Position numbers and translations under genes: made by a program
Notes under the pieces: generated by a model
The model's database searches: none
What the model was told of the DNA's origin: nothing
Seen by the model: the letters and a program-made list of their open reading frames with translations, nothing else
Assembly: GCA_023014335.1 (NCBI GenBank)
Contig: JAECYW010000003.1
Coordinates: 868,001 to 932,000, forward strand
Length of the DNA: 64,000 bases
Reading direction: 5' to 3'
From: Galerina marginata
Taxonomy: Eukaryota; Basidiomycota; Agaricomycetes; Agaricales; Galerinaceae
Shown here: one piece after another, positions 11,030-22,700 of the stretch
How positions within the stretch are numbered: the stretch's first letter is position 1
Layout of the letters: every line of letters starts with the position of its first letter

Positions 11030-14000
11030 ATGGTGAAACCACGCGCCACAGTCATTCGTGACGATGACTCCAGTGACGGGGAAGAGACTTGGGGCAAAAA
11101 GAAGAGGAAAACTAGGCATGTCAAGCAACCGGACGCCGGAATTCCGCACACAGGCGTCTCGCAACCAGGCAGCGTCGCCACCCAGGACGCTGGCACATCG
11201 GTGCCCGAGGTTCCTGCTTTCGATGGAGACATTACGGAGCAACAGGTTCTTGATAATCTTGAAGCATTACCCTTTGCCAAGACGGGTGGTAAGTCCCAGA
11301 ACGACTACCTCAGGGAGTGGGTTCCACGGCGGCCCGCACATCTGCACACCTTGCTCTCTCTTGAGGCCCCCAGAGATGCGGATTGCAGCAGTTGTAAGCA
11401 GTCACCGGCGACCTGGCGATGCGAGATGTGTTTTGGTGGCCATATGCTTTGTGCTACCTGTTGCTGCACACTTCATCAATTTTTGCCATTCCATCGCATT
11501 AAATGCTGGAATGGAAGGCATTTTCGCTCTGCTGGACTTTGGGAGACTGGCGTAAAGCTCTACCTTGGGCATAACGGGCTGCCTTGTTGCGGCGGAAGCG
11601 AGGAAGAACGGCGCCCGACTGAAGGCTACCCACCCGGTCCCCCACCCGCCCGCAACATAGATGATAGCGCGGAGGCCGAGGTAGGCTGGGACAGGGAAAA
11701 TCCAGTGGACGACGAGCCACAGGATGAAGACGACATTGCAGAAGATAGGACCCCCCAGCCAGAACAATTCTTTCGGGCACCGGCGTATGATACCAACGGC
11801 AACCGATTCATAAATATTGTCGACACCTCCGGAATTCATCAACTACCAGTTGTCGAATGCACTTGCCAATCGTCCACGGATGCCATTGATATTCAGTACC
11901 TCAAGCTAGGCCTCTTTCCAGCAAGTTTTCAAACACCGAAGACGGTGTTTACTCTCAACGTTTTAAACGACTTTCGCTTGTCTAGCCTCGAATGTAAGAC
12001 ATCAGGTTACCAGTACTACCAAAAGTTGAGACGACTTACCTGTCCGGCGTTCCCGAAGACGGTTATAAATCGATATCGCGAGCTTCGCAGAGTGAGCCGG
12101 CAGTATCGCAACTTGAAACTTTGGAAAATGCATGGCAGAGGCCACGACATGATTGGACCCTCACCCGTGAATGAAGACGCGGGCACCGGTCAGGGTGATC
12201 CAGATGCCACGGCTGCCATACCAATGGTCGCAGCGGGCACCGTACCCACTAGGGAGTCGGGCACCGCAAGTGCCTCACAGGCGGGTGCCGTAGCTTCTTT
12301 ACCCTTGGGCTCCGAGGCAATATCCGTACTGGGTGCCGTCGCCGCGACACATTCGGGCTCCAACGTAGTTGTACCATCAGGCGCTGCACAAAATATGGCG
12401 GCATCTGGTGTCGCACTCAATGTCCAGTCAGGCTCTACACCTATTGGACTATTGTCCTCCAAACAAGGTGATAACTCGGGCGCCGGAGAGCGTGCGCCTT
12501 CGGCTGCCGTGCCCTCAGCAGACCTGGCCACCGCTCCAATGATAGAGTCGGGCTCCGCGGCAGGTTCGCAGATGGGTGCTGGCCATGGTGATGGATTGGG
12601 CTCCCCACCAATCGACACGTCGGGCGCCGCATGCAATACACATTCAGCAGGCAGAAACAGGGTGCCTTGTTGCTCAGAAATCCCCTTGGCTGCACTTTCG
12701 AAATTAGCTTTATTTTGCGCCGCTTGTCCACAACCCGGTATTAATTTGCCAGATGATTGGCAAAGTGAGACAGCCAAGTAAGTTTTGAACACCTTTCAAG
12801 CCTATCATTCGGCTAAAGAGGAATTTGTAGGGAGCTCAACGCCGTGACTCTAACGGGAGATGGAAATTTCAAAGCCTATCACTTGAAACAGAAAAATGAG
12901 GCCGATGATGTTCATTTGACAGATGGTGATGCATTTATGACCGCCCGGGCGCCGTATAAAGCACACTTGGAGGAAGCAGAGAAACATCCCGAAATATACA
13001 AACAGGTAAGTAATAGTGGTAAACTCGGTGCACCGCGTTCAACGTGTTTACAGACACGCACCTGCAATCATCACAATGCTGCCCTAAACAAGGACCAGGC
13101 GGGCCCCGGAAAACGTGTTCGTGGGGTTGGATGTTGGGCCTGCGGTCGCCATGGGTGTTTCGCAATCGGTAGCCTTGTTGACTTCATCAAAGGGGAGAAA
13201 CAAATGTCGATGGACTGGTCACTCTGCGAATGTCTCAAGCACCTGCAAATGGACGGAATTACGTGCGTCCATTGCATTTACGACATTATGTGCCAGTTCC
13301 ATGTCAACCTCGTCAAGCGCATCACCCAATGCACAACGCTCAGCATCCCGGATGCCGTGACTCTGATAGGTGCAATTGGACTATTCCACGTACATGGCCA
13401 CAAGGAAGAATGTCTTTATCGTTGGGCGACGACTTATGTTCCTGGCGCAGCCATTGTGGATGGCGAAGTACTGGAAACCCTCTGGTCGGTCCTGAACGGC
13501 ATTTCGCGGAGCACCGTAGGAGCAACAACGGCCCACCGCACGGAAATCTTGGATGATCATATGGGTGATTCAAATTGGAAGAAAATCATTAACATGGGTC
13601 CGTATCTTCTATTAACTAACAATAATGTCAAGATTTTGACGTTTTTCTGCCTAGCTGGAACAATTGCCAAACGTTATAGTCGTGCAGTTGTTGAGCAACG
13701 GAACAGCCAACTTTATTACGATGGAATCACCAAAGCGGCTCCCGCGGACTTAGTACCAAAGTGGAGAGAGGAAATTGAGGAGGCCGAAATGCAGCGGCCC
13801 TCCGACGTGAAAAAAATGGATATTATGCAAAAAAATGTTCCTAAACGTGTGACCAGATCTTACATCTCCAGCCCGATCATACTAATTTATGACCACAGCT
13901 TTGACTCGTCGGGACATAGAACTGAAGATGTCTCAGGAGGAGGTTGCAATGGGTGCGGAGGCCGGGAATAGACTGGGTGTGGCCGCCTGGTTATCAGCTG

Positions 14001-15161
14001 GATTGAAAACCGAAGAGCGCCAGTGAGATAGCTACCTCTTATATCTTGAACTCACTAATGACTGTAACAGGACCGCCGTGCGCTCACAGGCTAGAAAGTG
14101 TTCGCGGGTGCCGACCACAGCTCAAAAGCTCGACTTGGTCAATAAAAGACGCCAGTTGCAGAAAGAAATCAATACATTTTCAAAAGGCGCCCATGAACAT
14201 CTCGGTGAAGATCTTGTGGATCTAATTTGCCAGAGAACAGTGGTGGTTTTGGACGATGAAGTGTCGGATACCGAGGACGCGGATGCAGCAGCCACGTCTG
14301 CACCTGTGTCTGAGGGTGACCCAGAGCACCAGCTGCTGCCCTTTCCGTCTGCTCTTACAGAGGATCAGATAACTGCCCTGTCTCCAGAGGAACGAAGCCT
14401 TGTCAAGGACTTGCGAAGAGCCGAATTGGAAATTCGGCATGGTCAAGCTGAAGATGCATTGGACCTCGTTAGAACTGCGGTTATTCAGTTGTCGTGGCAC
14501 ATGAAAAATGTCGTGCGACCGGCTACCGGGGTTGCTACAAGAACCAAAGCATGGGATTCGGTCCACATCCTCAATCGTGCTTGGGCTTTGCAGCGCATTG
14601 TTTACAATCATAATCGAGCCATAATGCGAAAATTAGTTGCCCAGGATGCCCGTACCAATCTGGAAGCCAAATTTCCGTACTTGGATATCAAGGACTGCAG
14701 TATTAGCACACAGGTGGTTGCTCCCAATTCCTCTGGCCAGAGCACACGACGGCTGCCGTGGTTCTGGAGTGCCAATCGCGATGACACGGACCCCGCGGAT
14801 CCTAACGACGAACATCACAATGAATGTCAGTTCATGTTCCACTCATGGTTGAAAAATAATAATCTTTTTTTATTTTAATTTAGTCTACCGAATCAACTGG
14901 TTGAGTGCTCGAGCGCAGAGAAATCGGTGGGCTGAAGAACTGAATCTGACACAGCATGAGATGGGGTGGACAGTCAGGTTCTACGTCCACATGGCACGAA
15001 AGTGGCGAGACAGACGGGACAGGTTGCCGAGTGAGCATCCCGGCCACCGAGCCTACGCAGAGGAGCAGATAAACTTATGGAATGAGCTATCTCGGGTGGC
15101 CGACTCTCTTTTTACCAATACTGACCGTACATACAAGAGCGTGAGAGAATATGTTCAATGA
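11030..15161 (+). CDS. KDZ transposase with N-terminal CxC2-type cysteine cluster
   Basis: Seven exons (11030-12777, 12831-13005, 13054-13597, 13655-13846, 13899-14022, 14071-14825, 14884-15161) join in frame to 1,271 residues. The enzyme should cut and join the element's inverted repeats. Residues ~119-160 hold C-x2-C..C-x2-C..C-x2-C, matching the CxC2 cluster known from KDZ transposases. Catalytic acidic residues are seen as D593 in TGDGNF, D718 in YDIMCQF and the acidic pair of VDGEVLETLW (E779/E782); CWACGRHGC around 668-676 is also typical. The C-terminal exons carry the family's 'FYRINWLSARAQRNRW' region. Odd feature: residues ~385-555 are a Ser/Gly/Ala/Thr linker made of degenerate 'SG' repeats, between the RYRELRR region and the ACPQPGINLP motif. 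No frameshift or internal stop was found. Start chosen at the first Met after a CT-rich stretch. Confidence 0.88.
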
Positions 15162-15215
15162 AATTGCCATTTGTGGTGGGCACGTGATCAAACAAGTGTT
15201 GAGATCTGGAGATCG

Positions 15216-16585
15216 ATGTCGCCAATAGATAACCCTTTTCTATCATACCACATCCAAAACATGTTTCCACTCCTTGGTCCACCTCCCAGCGGCAAGTTCT
15301 GTCTTGCGAGGGAAGATCGTGAAGCTATGGGGAAGTTCAAGTTGCACGTTCTAATGGCAAGGTTGAGAACCGGCCTCCGAGTGCTCATTGCTCCACCAAA
15401 GACAGGTCCTCCAAAACGTGGCGGGGCCCACGTTCGCCATGAAATTGTAAGTTAAAAGCTGTATCCATACCTGCCTACCACACCTTACCATCCGCGTTGC
15501 GTCCAGGAAGTTATTTTGGCCCACCTAGGCTATTGCACAGTTCAGGGCTTCCATATCCGCACACCGTACCTACTTGCGGATGCCGCGGCTCACATTTTTG
15601 ATCCACATTTCGGTTACAAGTCGCAATGGACGATTCCCCAATCCCTCAATATGGACTTCACGAACGACGACGATACCTTGATTCTTGAGTCTACAGAGGA
15701 ATTTGCGTATTGGTGGAAACCTGGTGCCTCGGAGGACCTCCATGTAAATGGTCATCTTGGGCAGGAGCACTTTACGGCTTTTTATTCAGCGGTAAGAAAA
15801 CATTAAATTTGATTTTTTTTTCTCTGATAATAGTCAATCAGGCATGTTTGAATGAAGACGATCCCAGTGTATCTAAAGAACTTATCGCTCTCGGCCTCCG
15901 AATGTGGGGAGGCGAAGATGATGTTCCCGGCCTCGCTCCAAGGCCTGCACCTCCTCCAACGCCTTCCTCTCGGCCGACAGAAGCCTTATGTGAATATTGT
16001 ATTCCGCTGCGTCAAACGCTCGAACTTGCCTTTGAAAAGCTTCGCATGACACAGACCGTGGTGGACGCCCAGATAGTCGAAGATCGGGAGGCCGCAGAAA
16101 GGTCAGCGCAACGAATCGGGGCCCTGCAAGCACTCGACCAGATCAATAGCAAATACGGCGTACCATTCCAGACAGAAACATATCAGCTCCCAAGGGAATT
16201 TGCAAAACGTTTCCCCTCGATTTCGCCCACGCCTGATCCCGCCAATGTGCCGGCTCCCGCACGTCATCCATCTCCCGCCAATCTCAATAATGCTGAGCAG
16301 GCTGCACAAGCCGAAGATGAGATGGAGGTCGATATGGCTGAAGAAGAGATGGGCGATGGGGTTTCCGCGGTCTCCGATGGAACTGCTACCACATCGATTC
16401 CATCATCCTTCCAAGGTTCACCCTCGGACAGTGAAGAGGATGATCATGACGGTGAGGAAGACGACTTATTTGAAGCTGATGAATACTATGATGACGGCGA
16501 ATACTTGGGGGATGAGGAAGAATACGAGAACGATGGCGAAGTCGATGACCAGGATGGTGTTCCCAATAAATACGTTACGTCTTAA
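15216..16585 (+). CDS. KDZ cargo gene downstream of transposase: 419-residue acidic-tailed protein
   Basis: Three exons (15216-15446, 15507-15791, 15842-16585) make an intact frame starting MSPIDNPFLSYHIQNMF. It begins only 55 bp after the transposase stop on the same strand. The N-terminal two thirds form a globular region with aromatic residues (LAHLGYCTVQGFHIRTPYL), then a short C-x2-C (CEYC, ~205) and an alpha-helical stretch. The last ~100 residues are extremely acidic (runs of D/E with Y), as in histone chaperones or nuclear acidic proteins; that comparison is composition only. Family not recognised. Its position suggests a role tied to transposition or an ordinary cargo gene. Confidence 0.75.
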
Positions 16586-16849
16586 AAATTCTTTTTGTAT
16601 TTACATCGCTCTTTCTATCGACTGGATTGATTTTTTGGACTGGTGTGCTGCATACAAAACAAGACAATTCCGAATCCGCCAATTACCTGACACCGCTTCC
16701 TAATTTCGGGGAACCGCAGAGCTACTTGGGCACAATTACCTGCCCAGCTCCAACTTTCACATTGTTTTAGGCTGTCCTACAGATTTCAGATAATTTGTGC
16801 ACTCTAAGATTCACTGAAATCAAATAAGCCATCTGCAAATTTAAGGAAC

Positions 16850-17362
16850 GGCGCCCGGCGCAATTTTATCTGGCCCAGAAATATCGGAGGCGCGTGATCG
16901 GGGGCCGCAACAAAAACCAGCTGGTGACCCCTAAATGGACCGGCGTCCCACAGACATCACCTGGCCACCGGCGAGAAAATCCACCGCTAACAGCACCCAA
17001 CCAATATTTATGCTGGCCACCGTGGTGCTCAACCGGCAGCCGTCCTAAAATATAGTCAATACCCAGCGGGTCCCCGTTAGTATGTCCACCCGTAACGGTA
17101 CCCAACCAATATTTATGCTGGCTGCCGCGGTGCTCAACCGGCCGCCGTAATAGAAAATTGCAATTCCGGCGGGTCCCCGTTAGTGGGAGAGCCCTGTCCG
17201 ATCGGACCCGTCTCATATGCTACTTCGTAGCCAATCCGATCGGATCCATCTCTTATGCTACTTCCTAACAAAATTGATCGGTCCGACTCAACCCGTTTAC
17301 TATGCTACTTTTTTGATCGGTGTATTTCTGTATACTATGTACTTATACTACTGTCCCATGTG
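16850..17362 (-). repeat. Right terminal inverted repeat of the KDZ element
   Basis: This is the reverse complement of the left end, almost identical over the outer ~365 bp (17,362 back to about 16,996). It contains only two copies of the CAGCATAAATATTGG unit, against three on the left, then continues imperfectly to about 16,850. ACACATT follows at 17363. Confidence 0.85.
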
Positions 17363-17847
17363 ACACATTTGAATCGCATGAGCCTAAGCAGATCAGGCTG
17401 AGCTGTCTAACTCGGTGCTTGGCATCTCAAAGAGGCGGTGCAGCTGGCACCCTTGCAGCTGGGAATTCGAACCCTCCTCCTCCCCCTCCTCCTCCTTCTC
17501 CTATGCTGCGCATTCGACACCGCCTGTGCTCAATTTAGATAGACAGAACCGACGCGACGCGACTGTATCACATGACGCGATTCTCAGCATATTATTATCA
17601 GATTCGTAATGGTTTCCTAATCCGAATGGGACCGTCACTCATGTCCTCCTTCGGACCATCTTCATCCACCCCCATTGCTTGCAACTCCTACCCTTGGAGT
17701 AGCCGTGTTGTTCACTCCACCGCATTCCTGCTCCGGCCCTGCCTGCTCAGCCCGCGCTTGGGTAGCGGAAACCTCACCAGTCCCCAATTGCCGCATCTGT
17801 GTGGGCATGGACATCGGCCGTTGCCCCGTTGAAAGGCGAGAGGTATT

Positions 17848-17960
17848 GGAAGCATGGGAAACCTCTGGATCACGATCTCAAAGCGAAGACGGCAGGAAGT
17901 TATGCAAACTTTTCTGTTGGATTTTGAGAGATAACAGAAGCTGTAAGGTTACAGGCTTCC
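17848..17960. repeat. Hairpin module A, copy 2
   Basis: GGAAGCATGG faces CAGGCTTCC (weakened outer arm). The inner CTCAAAG/TTTTGAG and GGAAGTT/AAACTTTTC stems remain. It is very similar in sequence to copy 1. Confidence 0.5.
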
Positions 17961-18300
17961 ATAGCTTTACGTTCTCAACGACGCACAATCTTTGTCTTGG
18001 GGTATACTCGAGTATCTGGCTCGCCTTGGGCTCGCCGACTCGTCTTGAATGCTATCTCCACTCGTGCGTGCAGCATACCGATCAGCCGGATCTCTTACGC
18101 TTGCAGCTGATGGCCTGGGTAAGCAAATTTCGTAGCTCGATTGCATGCGATTAACGACTTACTTAAGTAGGTTCGATCTTCGAAATGCGATCTCAAAGCC
18201 CTTGTCTATGCCCTTCCATCGTCGCTCTTTGTCTTCATTGAGACCATATATCGTATTTTTTTCTCTTCCATCCACCCTCCCAATAAGCAGATGTCGCTCC

Positions 18301-18408
18301 GAAGCATGTCGACCCGTCCATAATTATCAAACCATCAGGTGTACAAAACTTGCCTTTCGTGATGCCCCATGGTCTGTCGCGTATTCCGGACATAAGTTGA
18401 CATGTTTC
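18301..18408. repeat. Hairpin module B, copy 2
   Basis: GAAGCATGTC (18301-18310) faces GACATGTTTC (18399-18408): ten pairs, one G-T wobble. Confidence 0.6.
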
Positions 18409-18717
18409 TAGGGCTGGTTTGATTCGTTCTCCGTCCGCGATTACTTCTCCAGAGGTCGGCATTTCCAGGACGGCTTTCTGCTCCTGCACCTTGACCACTG
18501 AACGCGCCTCACCCTCATCGTAATTCTTCTGAAATTTCTACTGCCTCGTCTCCACCACTGAACACATGAGGTCAGCAAACTCGGAACGGGTATGGTCTTG
18601 TTTCTTTTTCGTGAAGTACCTAACTCTCAAATTCCTTGCTTTTAGAAACTTCCACGAGATTCCTTGGGCTTGGTTATCCCACCGCGCCTTAGTTACTGAA
18701 ACATAAACGGCCACCCA

Positions 18718-18823
18718 TAAGCATCGTTATTGCGGGTCAGATATCTCTGGGCGAGCGGCGGGAAGGTTAAACTCCGTCGTCTTTGCTTTAAGATCGGCTG
18801 AGTAGAACCTTCTATGATGTTTC
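18718..18823. repeat. Hairpin module D, copy 2
   Basis: AAGCATC faces GATGTTT: seven pairs with one wobble. The interior GGGTCAGATATCTC..GGGAAGGTTAAACT matches D1 and D3. Confidence 0.5.
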
Positions 18824-19162
18824 TGTGCGCCAGTTTCGTCTCGGCTGGTTCTCCAAGCTCGTATGCTGTCTACGTTGCTGCAGGTTCACATCAATATCGC
18901 CGCATCCTATGTATCTGCCACTTCTTTTCCAACATGATTAAAACTCCGAGCACGGGAGATATTGCCTATCTACATCTCTACGCAACAAGGGCAGAAAAAA
19001 ATCTCTGTTCTGTGCCTTTTACCTTGGGATTTTCTTGCATAATAAGCTTGACTTCCGGGCTCGCTTGGTTTTATTACCATATTCCGACTTCCTTTTCCAT
19101 CCGGTTTACCACCTCGAAAATCCTTGCCAACAAACTATTCCTCGTTTACCCAAATACGCCCT

Positions 19163-19268
19163 GGAAGCATGCAACGACGTTCTGCCTTCTTGACTCGTCA
19201 AGGTGTGGAGAAATTCAACCTCTCAGACCTCGCTGTTCGAGATAAATTTGCTGTCATGACATGCTTCC
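19163..19268. repeat. Hairpin module E, copy 2
   Basis: GGAAGCATG (19163-19171) faces CATGCTTCC (19260-19268), nine perfect pairs, with the conserved inner AGGT/ACCT stem. Confidence 0.6.
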
Positions 19269-19404
19269 AAGGCTCCCTTGGGTTTCTCCAAACAACCTTG
19301 GACTTCGTCGAAACGCCCAAACGCTCCTCTGTCAACGGGTTGGAAATGGCAAGAACCTACTTTTACCGAAGTATTAAGTTCGAATCACCGTTCAGCAGCG
19401 CTAA

Positions 19405-19610
19405 TGTAAAAGGGTTGTTACTGGAGCTCACGAAGACTCACACCGAGACGTGAACAGGTCCAATGCGTTTATAGGTATGAGGTGCTACGTAGCAGTGCAA
19501 ATGTAAGGTGAAAGGAAAAAGGAAGAAGGAATACGAAAGACGAGTTCGTGAGTATTTATAGTATGCGCGTTCAGTGAGTAAATATGTGCAAATAGGCGAT
19601 CAGCCTTACA
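19405..19610 (-). repeat. 3' LTR of gypsy element 1
   Basis: 206 bp, TG..CA ends. It is followed at 19,611 by CCCTTCCCCCCCCC, the complement of the polypurine tract that primes plus-strand synthesis. Confidence 0.93.
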
Positions 19611-19626
19611 CCCTTCCCCCCCCACG
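19611..19626 (-). other. Polypurine tract of gypsy element 1
   Basis: On the minus strand this is a G-run followed by AAGGG, abutting the 3' LTR exactly, the expected primer position for plus-strand DNA synthesis. Confidence 0.75.
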
Positions 19627-19711
19627 AAAAAAAAATAAGACATCAACCGCACAATTAAAATGACTGGCGCGTTAAAAACCCAGTCGGAGTTAACTTGGGA
19701 AAAAGCAACCG

Positions 19712-22700
19712 TCAGGTGAGTTTCGAAGAATGAAAAGTGTGGGCAGGTCCTCCATCATCGATCCATCGGTCGAGAGCCTCGCAGTCTTCAAGGTCGGCTG
19801 CTGGGAGCCATTCGTCGTGGCCAGGTCCAAATCCGCGCCACCTGACGAGGTATTTGTACGAGTTTCTAATCTTCTTTGCGTCCAAAATGCGTTCGATAAG
19901 TTGTTCTTCTTGGCCGTCGATCAGAATAGGGTCGGGTTCTTCCATTTGGCGGGACGGAAAGGCATTGTTATCGTTGGGTATAAATGGTTTGAGTTGAGAG
20001 GCATGGAAAGTGGGGAAAATGTTAGTAGAATTAGGTAGGTCTAGAGTATATGTTGATGTTTCGGGCCTGGCCTCGAGCACATAGTATGGTCCATCAAATC
20101 GCGGCATGAATTTTGCCACTCTTCCATCCCCATTTTGTTTGTACTCATTTCTCCTGTTTATTGTCGAGAGCATTACCTTGTCTCCCACTTTATATCTTAT
20201 CTCGGGGCCTCGTTTCTCATTCGCATAAGCTGCTTGGGAGATTTTAGCCAGTAACAAATTATCCCGGGCATCAGCCACATTCTTCTCTAGTAACTCCACT
20301 ACTGCCCTCGCATCCAAGCTTTCTTTGTCACTGCTTTCAATGTTGCCAAAATCTGGTAGTACTCTAGGCGACCTTCCATACTTCAGTTGAAAGGGTGAGT
20401 AACCTGTTGACTTATTGACGGTATTCATCAAATAGAATCTTATCCGCGGAAGTGCTTTCGACCATCCTTTTTGGTTTCTTTCTACATGAAAACGCAGGCA
20501 CTGATTGACCGATTTATTTGTCCGTTCACTGCTCCCATCTGTCTGTGGATGGTTCGTCGTTGACATCTTTAGTTTCACACCCAGTAATAGACACAAATGA
20601 CGCCAGAATCGTGATACAAATAATTTGTCTCTATCCGACACAATATCTGATGGTAGGCCATTTTCGCAGTACCAATGGTCCAAGAATACAACCGCTAACT
20701 CTTCTGCAGACAGGTCAGTGCGCGTGGCGATGAATTGCATATCCGATCCCAGTCTGTCTGTAATTGTCAGGATGCAATCTTTTCCGTCGTCCTCGGGTAA
20801 GGGTCCAATGAAATCCATTGCAATGGATTCGCACCGCCCATCGGGGACAGGCAAGGGATGCAGGGGTCCCGCCGGCTTAGTGGTTTTTGATTTGAATCTC
20901 TGGCAGTCTTCACATCCCGGGATATATTTTTCCTCTAGATCCTTTCGCATATTTGGCCAGAAGTATGATTCCCTAATATTGTCATAACATTTATGGAAAC
21001 CAAAATGTCCAAGTTTGTCGTGGGCCATTCGGTAAACTAATTCTCGTACCCCGGAATCTTTTGGTACTACCAATCTCTGACCGATGTACCACAGTCCACC
21101 GCGTTTTTCAATGCCTGGCATTCCTTGGCTCGCCGCTATGAGTTTAACACACCAAGGGTCTGTTGTATAACCCTCTTTGATTTTCCGTAAGAGGTTGTCA
21201 TCGACAGTAATCTTATGACTATTCTTTGGTGCTGCATCGACCAGAGCTGCTACCATTGAGAACATTACAGGTACCGTTTTTGGAGCAAACATTGCGATTG
21301 TATCATTCGGGCTGTGTGCATAAGGGAATGAAGCCGCTTCCTCTGCATCTTCCAGTTCTGGTTTGTCAACATAATTATATCGTAGTCTTGATAGCGCGTC
21401 TGCCACTGAGTTGTCCTCGCCTTTTACATATACAAAGCGTGCATCATAGATTGAGAGTTCCTCCATCCATCTAAGTTGTCGTCTTGACATGTCCTTCTGC
21501 CGGTCAAAATTCAGCAGTGTTTTGTGGTCTGTGTATACCAGGAAAGATGACCCCAGAAGGTCAACTTTCCACTTTCGCAAGGCTCGCATGATTGCCAACA
21601 ATTCCTTCTCATGTACTGGGTAATTTAATTCAGGGCCTTTAAATGTCATAGAGTCATATGCGACGGGGCGTGCAGTTTCCCAGTTTGGTCCAAACGAGAG
21701 TACTGCTCCCGAAACTTTGTCGCTGGCGTCTGTGGTGACGAAAATCTTATTCTCTCCCATGTTATGGTGGTCAATGGATGTTAAACATTCCCGTGAAGTC
21801 ACAATAGCTTTTATGGTCTCGAAGGCTACCTGATGTTTCTTTTCCCAAGTGGGAAACACCCTGTCTGCAGTCTTTGTTGTCAGTTCAGTTAAAATTCCAC
21901 TATGTATGGCCAACTTTGGTAGAAAAGCGTTCAAGTAGCGAACAAGTCCCAAGAATGCCCGTACCTCTGTGGAGGAAGTAGGGACAGGCCAGTTCTCAAT
22001 CTTTTCTGCCTTCTTTTCATCTGCTTCAATACCTGCTTGTGAGATTGTGTGTCCCAGGAAGCTGACTCTGAAGCAGAATAGCTTTGTTTTTTTCTCGTTA
22101 CAATACAGTTTCGCGTCAATTAGCGCCTGCAATATCAAACGACAGTGCTTCATGTGGTCCTCAAGGTTATCCGACCAAATTACAATATCATCAAGATAGA
22201 TGTGGCAGAATACCCCAATGTATTTCCGAAGCGCCGACATTACCCTCCGTTGGTGTATAGCTGGCGCATTCCTGAACCCCATTGGCATTACAGGCCATTC
22301 AAATAAGCCAAATGGTGTCGTAACTGCCGTCAAATGGATGTCATCTGGGTGTACTCTCGTTTGAAAAAATGAGTCGGTCATGTCGATTGTTGCCCAGATC
22401 TTGCCTTTCGCACAGTCTGCCAGAATGTCATCCACCCTTGGCAAGGGATGATTGTCAATGATGACATTGGAATTCAATTCCCTGTAATCGTTCACCCATC
22501 TCGGTAAGGCCTTTGGGTCGGCTTTTGGGATGATAAATGATGGTGAAGCATAAGCTGAATTTGACGGTCTAATCTTTCCCGATGCCAGGTGCCTATCAAT
22601 CAGTACTTTCCATGCATCCCTGTACTTTCTTGGGCACCCGTATGAACGTTTAGCAATCGATTTATTTGCATCTTTCAGTTTGATTCTGCACAGGACATCG

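Larger units (their letters stand above)
3843..17362 (+). mobile_element. Complete KDZ (Kyakuja-Dileera-Zisupton) class DNA transposon with cargo genes
   Basis: The element is 13.5 kb with inverted terminal repeats that begin CACATGGGACAG and end CTGTCCCATGTG, flanked on both sides by ACACATT (3836-3842 and 17363-17369). The empty site is visible in the window: at about 32,355-32,400 another array copy runs through the same sequence without interruption (GCGACACGTTTGAATTACATGAG). Inside are the transposase (11,030-15,161) and four other multi-exon genes. All but the 3' end of one (4,540-6,196) splice into open frames, and the outer parts of the two terminal repeats are almost identical, so the insertion looks recent and the element could be active. 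The class assignment follows from the transposase motifs; the boundaries are read directly from the sequence. Confidence 0.88.

Noticed and set aside
12190..12792. 200-residue antisense frame opposite the transposase linker
   Set aside because: It mirrors the repetitive Ser/Gly linker of the sense gene and runs across its splice site.
3843..17362. TET/JBP dioxygenase as KDZ cargo
   Set aside because: I looked for the HxD iron-binding motif and the usual fold pattern in the five genes and found none.
17450..17500. tRNA-like T-arm (GGGAATTCGAACCC)
   Set aside because: No acceptor stem, D-arm or anticodon arm can be placed around it.
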